Below are positions 57,401 through 64,000 of a stretch of DNA of 64,000 nt, in pieces. Both the position numbers and the translations under genes were made by a program. The notes below the pieces were generated by a model that saw only the letters and a list, made by a program, of their open reading frames with translations, ran no database searches and had not been told where the DNA came from. How positions within the stretch are numbered: position 1 is the stretch's first letter; every line of letters begins with the position of its first letter. This DNA is from Gigaspora rosea. Its lineage: Eukaryota > Glomeromycota > Glomeromycetes > Diversisporales > Gigasporaceae. The stretch covers positions 151,402 through 215,401 of the forward strand of contig QKWP01000363.1 in assembly GCA_003550325.1 (NCBI GenBank). The letters are read 5' to 3'.

Positions 57401-57990
57401 TTAGCAAGCTATTTAATTTCTGACAGTATTATTTGATTTATGTTGAAAGTTTAAGTATGAAAAATTATCTGTTTGTCAATCTTAAATTTTTTTTAAAAGA
57501 ATTTGAAGTTCAAATTATAAATTTATTAAGTGATATTGTAAAACAATCTAGTAAATTTGTTTAACAATTCACATAAAAATTGAACTTTATACAAAAATTA
57601 TGGAATTACACAAAACTAGAAAGTATGTTAATACATAGTAGATCAGACCAATTTAATTAAAACTATAACAGCTATATTGATTGTTATATTATAATTAATT
57701 TTATCAATTAAACTAAAATAATAATTAAATATAATTTTGCTTATTTTAAAGAAAAGTGCAAAATTCTAAATATATTACATAATATTGCACTTATTTTTAT
57801 AATATTTTTTAATTGAAAGCAGTTCCTCAGAACTGTAAAATAACTATATTTAAGTAAATATAATTTGTACATAGATCTAAATAACAAATGGCCAAACAAT
57901 TTTAATAATAGTAACAAAAATTTGATTAAAAACTAGAGGTGCAGCTAAATTGCAGGGAGTGAACTATTTGTTTTTATGTAGTATGATAGG
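57401..57990. other. AT-rich stretch with one dispersed repeat copy
   Basis: At 57855-57930 the sequence TAAATATAATTTGTACATAG, then ATAACAAATGGCCAAACAAT and TTTAATAATAGTAACAAAAA, matches 62873-62948. No gene. Confidence 0.5.
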
Positions 57991-59852
57991 GGAGTGCCAT
58001 TTATCACCTGATTTTTTGTGTAGGTGGGGGTAGAGAAATTATCAGGTCCTATATGTAATATAATATATATAATATATATAAATATATATTTATATATATT
58101 ATTATATATATATAATATTTAATATTGAATAACTTTTGATCCACCAGTCAATTTTTGATGATTTAACTACCAAAATCTTCGCCTCAGTGAGACGATTCTA
58201 ACAAGCCCAAAATCATTAAATTCTAATCATAGAATCCTAAGATTGACAAAAATTTGTATTCTATAAACAATTAATAATAGATGTCTAATTTTGCACACCT
58301 AAGATCTATGATGAATACCACGTCTATATCAATCAGAATTAGATAATTTTGGTACAATTAGTTTCGTCTCATTGAAACGAATCAAATGACACCAAAATCA
58401 TCTGAATCTGATCACTCAATCATACGATATCATATTTTAATGATTATTTTAAACATAGTCCAATTTTGGCACAGTACCTAATTCGACTCACTAAAGATCT
58501 CTAATGAATTTGTGAACTATTGATCCAAATTATAAGATTTTGGTACCATTTGATTTGTCACAATGAGATGAGTCAGAAGGTACTAAAATTATGCGATTAT
58601 GATTGATAGTTCACAAGATATTATTATTTAATCAAAATAGCCTATATAAAGCAAATTTGAAATTAAAATAAAATTGATAACCTTTTATAGACTGGTTCAT
58701 TTTTGATAATTTTACTACCAAAATGACTGCCTTGAAGAGACAATTCCAACGAATCCAAAATCGTTAAAATCTAATTACAGGATCACAAGATTGTTAAAGA
58801 TTTTCTTATTATTTTGATGAAATTATATTAATTGATAATTCTGTCAACTGGAGAGTAATCCTATAGGCGAAATGTGGTATGCTTCTATCTAAATTTTTTT
58901 TCTTACAAAGTTAACGATACATGTCCACTAATTAAAAGTTGTAAAGCTCATCAAAATGCATCTAACGGTAATTAGATCATCTAATCTTTGGCCCAGTGGA
59001 TAGCGAGATTTCATCGAAAAATGATTAGCTGACTATGTAACAGAAATCACATAAAATCACTATAGGCGAAATGTGGTGTGCATCTATCTAAAACATTTTT
59101 CTTACTAAGTTAATAATACATGTCCACTAATTGAAAATTGTAAAGCTCGTCAAGATGCATCTAACGGTCAAGTAGATGGCGACATATTATTGAGATTTTA
59201 TATAGTCAGCCAATCATTTTTTGATGATATCTTACTATTCACTGGGCTAATTTAAATAATCTAACCACTATTAGATGCATCTTGATAAGCTCTACAACTT
59301 CCAATTAGTGGGCATGTATTATTAATGTAGTAAGAAAAAAGTTTTAGATTAAAGCACACCACATTTCACCTATAGTGATTTTTATATATGATTTCTGTCA
59401 CAGTTTTTATATAGTTGGCCAATCATTTTTTGATGATATTTCGCCATCCACTAGGCCAATTTGGATGATCTAACCACTATTAGATGCGTCTTGATGAGCA
59501 CTACAACTTTTAATTAGTGGATATGTATCATTAACTTAGTAAGAAAAAAATTTTAGATAGAAGCTTATTCAAGACAGATTAACAATTAAATTTACACAAA
59601 AGTTGAATGATCTTGGGATCCTGTAATTGGATTTTGATGGGTTTGGGCTTGTTAGAATCGACTTACTGAGACAAATATTTTGGTAGCTGAACTATCCAAA
59701 AAAAGACCAGTAGATCAAAAGTTATCCAATTTTTAATCTATATATATATATTATTAAATTTTAACCAATTATATGCTTAGAAAATTATCAGGTAGGGGGT
59801 AGGGGATTAGCTACTTAGTGAAACCCTAATCAGATAATTTCTGGCACTCTCC
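57991..59852. mobile_element. 1.86-kb element built of nested inverted repeats
   Basis: The outer ends are GGAGTGCCATTTATCACCTG and, on the other strand, GGAGAGTGCCAGAAATTATC, and the inverted similarity continues for about 270 bp per side (ATAACTTTTGATC, ACCAAAAT, TAACAAGCCCAAA). A third, diverged copy is at about 58677-58800. The core holds a unit of about 165 bp beginning CTATAGGCGAAATGTGGT twice in direct order (58861, 59060) and then twice inverted (ending near 59375 and 59566), so the two halves mirror each other. Further small palindromes with CTCA-TGAG centres lie at 58370-58615. No protein is encoded. It has the form of a large fold-back element. Confidence 0.7.
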
Positions 59853-60547
59853 TTAAGTTTAAAGCATAATTAGTGTAACACATGATAAATTTTGTGGTAA
59901 CTATAATAGAACAGAATGAAATTAGAGTTACGAGGTAGTGAAATCTGTAAATCCGCTTTGTAGATTGTGTTAGGGCAGGTAATCTGCATTTTATTATGTT
60001 TTTTATTATAATAAAGACAGATTTTACCATAATGGATAATCATAGCAGATTTCACTATCACAACTTAGTTTTATCCTATCATATTATAATGAAAGTAGCT
60101 TTGCACTAAAACCAGAAAGGTTGCATATCACAAAGTTAGACAGTTACAGTTGTAACTGTTATCTTTCTCAACTGGTCATCAATTTATAAATGTCTCACTT
60201 GGAACAAGACACACACTGAAATAACTTTCAGGTTTAAGTATCTTTATTATATGCTCTTTATTCGTTACAGTCAAAAGACTAACTTTTGCTTTTTCTATTT
60301 ATATTAATTTTGTGACTATATATACTGTGTAATACTTATATTTCTCTATACTTTATTTTTTTATTGTAATAAAATAAACTTATAAAGTCTACTAATAAAA
60401 TTGTTATTGTTACAGTAATCGATAATCACAATAACGTTGTCCACCATTATAATACTTGTCATAATTCTGGCAACTTTATTAATAAATGAGCCATTTCGAA
60501 TTTATTTTCATTTTATCTTTGTATGCTTTGTTATACATCTTGTATTA
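59853..60547. other. AT-rich stretch, no gene
   Basis: A short palindrome CAGTTACAGTTGTAACTG lies near 60141-60158. Overlapping minus frames at 59830-60061 lack motifs. Confidence 0.45.
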
Positions 60548-60918
60548 AATCACTAACAATCACTTTATAGACAACTTAGCTCAATTAATTTACAGATAAG
60601 ATTATTCTACAGACAGTTAATTTACAAACGATTCATTTTGTTGAAATATATTTAGCCAACGATTTTTTCATAAATTACACCAGCTTTACTGTAAATTTTC
60701 AAAACAATGCCATGCCTATATTTTGAGAATTTACGGTAAGTTTAAACTTAACTTTAACAACAAAACTAGAATTAATTTGCCTGTGAAATCTGATGTCATT
60801 AATATAACTTCCAAAAAAACAAACTTATTTGTGAATAAATTGACTATAAAATAACCTTACCTGTAATTAAATTCTCTGTGAACTAAGTTGTCTGTGAAGT
60901 AATTTTTGGTGAGTTGAT
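60548..60918. mobile_element. Possible MITE with AGACAACTTAG ends
   Basis: The left side (ACTAACAATCACTTTATAGA then CAACTTAG) and the right side on the other strand (ACTCACCAAAAATTACTTCA then CAGACAACTTAG) are inverted and stay similar further in (ACAG(A/G)TAAG(A/G)TTATT). Diverged; no target duplication found; no gene. Confidence 0.5.
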
Positions 60919-61106
60919 ACCACTAAATAGAATAGTAAGTAAAAACAATAAAATTGAAATAGATCACAATAAATACAATTTGAATCTTAAGGCAGTTTGA
61001 TAATGATAGAGATATTTTATCTGATTTTGATTCACCATATGATACATATTATGTATTACATTGTCAGATAACTCAAATAATTATCAAAATTACAGTAAAT
61101 TTTCAG
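60919..61106. other. AT-rich spacer
   Basis: Short stretch between two elements; nothing recognised. Confidence 0.4.
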
Positions 61107-61357
61107 TAAGGCTATGCAAAGTTAGTTTTTCATTTTGCATAACTTGCTGATCCAATTTTTTAAAAAAAAAATTTTGATTCCATGTTATGCAAACCAAAAA
61201 AATTAACTTTGCTAGTGGCCTCATATGTGTAACATGAGCTTATTAATTACAGTAGTTTAAAAAAATAAATAAATAAATAAATAAAAAATTTGATCTGCCT
61301 ATTCAAATTTTGGAATACTATGTTATGTAAAACAAAAAATTACTTTGTATGGCCTAA
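61107..61357. mobile_element. MITE related to the one at 6587
   Basis: Left end TAAGGCTATGCAAAGTTAGT; right end on the other strand TTAGGCCATACAAAGTAATT; both continue with T-runs and (G/T)TTTTGCATAAC-like sequence. An additional inverted copy of the end at about 61191-61222 and an (AAAT)n run lie inside, so it may be two nested or joined copies. No gene. Confidence 0.6.
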
Positions 61358-62544
61358 TAAAAATGCAATTTTGATAATATAATTTCTGGCCAGTATATAT
61401 TGCTTCGATATAATCTTATACTGGGCAAAAATTTTATTTAAAAATAATTATCAAATGTTCACAAATTTCATCATGTATTCTACTAATTTTAAATCAGCTA
61501 CAAGTATCTAAATTTGATACAAAATTTTTAAATTAGACTTTCTGTATAAATGTGAAAATAACTCCCAAAAGTGTAATTTCAAATTTTGATCAAATAAAGC
61601 TTAATTCTAACCATTATACAAGCAATGTTATTTTGTGTTTATATATTTTATTATCCTTTAGTATGACTGCACCACACAACTACTTATTATATATACTTGT
61701 TTATACTTAGCTCATAATTTCCTCATAATTACTGGATCTGGAAGTTGATAGAAAAAATTTTCTCATGCTGTTAATCTTTGTTGCATTACTATACCTCATA
61801 ATTACTGGATCCAGAAATTGATTAAGTCATATGTCTGAACTTTAATAACATTGATTTGCTTGGCCTGGAGTAGTGCATGTATCTAATAAGCATTGTATCC
61901 CTGCTTAGCCATCTTTTGATCTGTTGATTGCATGTAATTTGAATAATTATGAAATTGATCGAAATGTCTTAATAATTAACTTTAAATACTAATATATAAA
62001 TTTTCAATTAATTTATTTATATATGATTTCATTGATAAATTGTTTAATTATCATTAAATTAACAATAGTAATTAATTTGTTTACGCATAGTTACACCAAT
62101 AAAATTTACATATATATAATTTACATAGTGATACTTTTTTGATTTAATTTGCATGCATATGTTAATTTGTCAAGACTAATAATAGTAATTAATTCATTTA
62201 TGTATAATTACATTATATAAAATTATACTTACATGAACATATTAATTACTTACGCACTTATCAAGTTTTAATTAGTCAGTGATTTTGCAGTTTATACAAA
62301 CACAAATAGCTAGAAACATATTCTTTAAGCTTCCCGGAAATTTTTTTGAAATGGTCTTTGATGATCTGTGATTATTAATCTATCTACCCAGCAAACAATT
62401 TATTCAAAAAAAATGCAAATTTTGTAGTTGCTTAAAAAATTATGTATAAATTCATGTTGAAGTAATTCAAAACATGTCAGAAGCTCAAATAAATACTGTG
62501 CTAATGTGTAGTTTGCCGTAATTAAAACTATAAGTTGCGAAGTA
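61358..62544. other. AT-rich stretch with weak direct repeats
   Basis: CCTCATAATTACTGGATC with (C/T)(G/A)GAA(A/G)TTGAT follow-up is repeated at about 61722 and 61795. Between 61980 and 62270 loosely repeated AATAGTAATTAATT(T/C)(A/G) units occur. No gene. Confidence 0.45.
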
Positions 62545-62640
62545 TATGCATATTTGCAAATTAAAAGTATGCAAATTGCAAATTGCAAATTGCAAGTATG
62601 CAATTGCAAAAACGCATATTACAATATGCAAATATGCAAT
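62545..62640. repeat. TGCAAAT microsatellite
   Basis: Repeats of GCAAATT, GCAAGTAT and ATATGCAAAT in both directions, with ATATGCATAT-type palindromes. Confidence 0.75.
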
Positions 62641-63275
62641 ATAAAATTAGTTTTAAAAATCTTACCCAAATCTATATTAATAGTTAGCACATTTTCTAAA
62701 GTAAGGAAAGATCTTATAATTCATATATGAGCTATACAAGAATTGGGTTACATTCATGAAAATTAATTCTAAATTTATAACTGATCTACAATTACACAGT
62801 AAAGTAATCTTCTAAGGGTGTTAATAAATATATACATTGCTTCCTGTTATGTGCAAATTTATAACATTATAAATAAATATAATTTGCAGATTTAAATAAC
62901 AAAGAGCTAAACAATTTTTAATAACAATAACAAAAATTTATTAAAATAAAATAAATATATACAATGCTCTCTGTGATATGCAAATCCATTGTATATACTG
63001 TATATATATATACATAATTTGTAATCTGTATAGCAAACAAAAAATAATTTTTATATAACAAACTAGTACATGATCATATAGCAGCTGTGCTGCCACATTT
63101 TAACCAACTAATATCATTAGATTTGTAGATACTATATTGGCATATAACACAGTTGAGATTGTTTATAGTCAACTTAAATTTATTAAATTGACTAAGCTGA
63201 TGTTTAAAAATCAGATTAGTGTTATACTCAAATTGACTATTCATAGTGTAAAACATATATACATGGACTTGTTTT
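62641..63275. other. AT-rich stretch with a diverged duplication
   Basis: AATAAATATATACATTGCTT (about 62826) and AATAAATATATACAATGCTC (about 62949) start two copies about 123 bp apart. The block at 62873-62948 also matches 57855-57930. No gene. Confidence 0.5.
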
Positions 63276-63558
63276 AAACTAATTTTACATTTAATGTTTT
63301 TGGCACAGCAGTTTAAGCTAGCCTTATATTTAATGTTTTGGTCTTGCTTGGCTCAGCAGTTTAAGCTGGCCTTATATTTAATGTTTTGGCCTCGCTTCAC
63401 TTGGCAGTTTAAGCTAGCATTATATTTAATGTTTTGGCCTCACTTTACTTAGCAGTTTAAGCTAGCCTATATTTAATGTTTTGGACTTGCTTTGCTTGGC
63501 AGTTTTAAGCTAACCTTATATTTTTATGTTTTGGTCTTGCTTCGCTCAGCAGATTTAA
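63276..63558. repeat. 48-bp minisatellite, about six copies
   Basis: The unit ATGTTTTGGCCTCGCTTCGC, then TCAGCAGTTTAAGCTAGCCTTATATTTA. Starts at 63333, 63381, 63429, 63476 and 63526, with a weaker copy before. Copies carry substitutions and 1-3-bp indels. Confidence 0.85.
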
Positions 63559-64000
63559 ACATTATATTAGTTTTTTGTCCATACTTCTGATACTGGAATT
63601 TTTTATTGTCAAGATTTTTATCAAAAGTTAGGTCAAACAAATCTTTTTTAAAATTATTTGCTATTTTAGTGATCACTGTAAGTAGTTTAAAGTTGTGAAG
63701 TTTGCAATAGAATTTTCATAATTTTCACTAGGTTATATATGAAAATTCTGTATATTTTAAATTATTTTTTTAATTTTAATAATTTTTATTTTATATTTGC
63801 CATATAACCATGAAATAATACATAGAATTATTTTGAATTTCAGCCTAAATTAAGCTTAATTTAGTCTAAAATTTGAAATACACCCTTCTCGGTCATACGG
63901 CATTTTATATTTTTTTTTAATTTTTACTTTTTTTATACATTTATGTTTATTTTACCAGAGGACATCAAAATGATGTTAGTATAAAAATTAACTTTGAACA
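63559..64000. other. AT-rich end of the window, no gene
   Basis: T-rich and A-rich runs only; a small TTTAATTTTAATAATTTTTATTTT tract near 63770. No frame or element is supported. Confidence 0.45.

Noticed and set aside
1..64000. CRISPR array
   Set aside because: None of the tandem arrays has constant repeats separated by unique spacers of equal length, and the genome type is eukaryotic.
1..64000. tRNA, rRNA or other structural RNA genes
   Set aside because: I looked for GGTTCRANNCC-type T-loops with matching acceptor stems and for conserved rRNA blocks and found none; short GTTCRA matches (for example near 29347 and 43693) lacked the rest of a tRNA.
1..64000. Prokaryotic operon, phage or plasmid content
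   Set aside because: Spliceosomal introns, lack of clustered co-directional genes and the gene families all indicate a fungal nuclear genome.

Overview
The window looks like nuclear DNA of a filamentous fungus, most likely an arbuscular mycorrhizal fungus (Glomeromycotina, Rhizophagus/Gigaspora type). The reasons are strong A+T richness, short GT-AG introns of about 64-122 bp, TKL-like kinases of the style expanded in that group (HKDFHSGNIL catalytic loop, long 'WLEGP..W' insert), Sel1-like repeat, F-box-like and WSC relics, and a LINE whose protein I recognise from those genomes. The assignment is inference from family style; no rRNA, tRNA or other marker gene is present.

Only three loci look like intact or nearly intact genes: a two-exon gene of unknown function on the minus strand (4498-4985), a three-exon protein kinase on the plus strand (16919-18475), and a four-exon plus-strand gene resembling the chorismate lyase (UbiC-like) fold family (23529-25195). 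A few short frames (15695-15906, 40382-40564, 40764-40925, 41689-42024, 42902-43117) are possible exons or small genes with weak support.

The rest is a gene and transposon graveyard. Recognisable broken genes are: kinase fragments (6220-6540 plus; 49790-50473 minus), a histone H4 copy that still has an intron (29725-30127), an F-box/LRR-like gene (25845-26340 minus), a multi-pass membrane protein (31500-34059 minus), a second membrane protein (37040-37692 plus), Sel1-repeat genes (38800-40215 minus; 56580-57400 minus), a WSC-domain receptor-like gene (45163-45938 plus) and two unidentified decayed frames (11051-11420; 27655-28060). A decayed LINE fills 50486-56360 in two blocks (endonuclease part; RNase H part plus C-terminus and poly-A end).

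Many small non-autonomous DNA elements can be delimited from inverted ends, and several sit inside the relics with clean target-site duplications: a 410-bp fold-back element inside the LINE RNase H (8-bp TSD ATTGCTAA), an 810-bp element inside a Sel1-repeat relic (8-bp TSD GCAACATC), a 610-bp element inside the membrane-protein relic (near-8-bp TSD), and a 294-bp element with a 10-bp TSD inside the proposed first intron of the UbiC-like gene. In the first three, removing the element plus one TSD copy rejoins a readable frame. Two TA-flanked mariner-type MITEs (36875-37000, 47549-47733), two copies of one LTR family (47775-48133, 55035-55515), another LTR (36107-36556), a MITE nested in a minisatellite (9311-9750), a GC-rich dimeric minisatellite (22091-22342) and a 1.9-kb nested palindrome (57991-59852) complete the layout. 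I see no operon-like or defence-like gene system; the most unusual material is repeat architecture.
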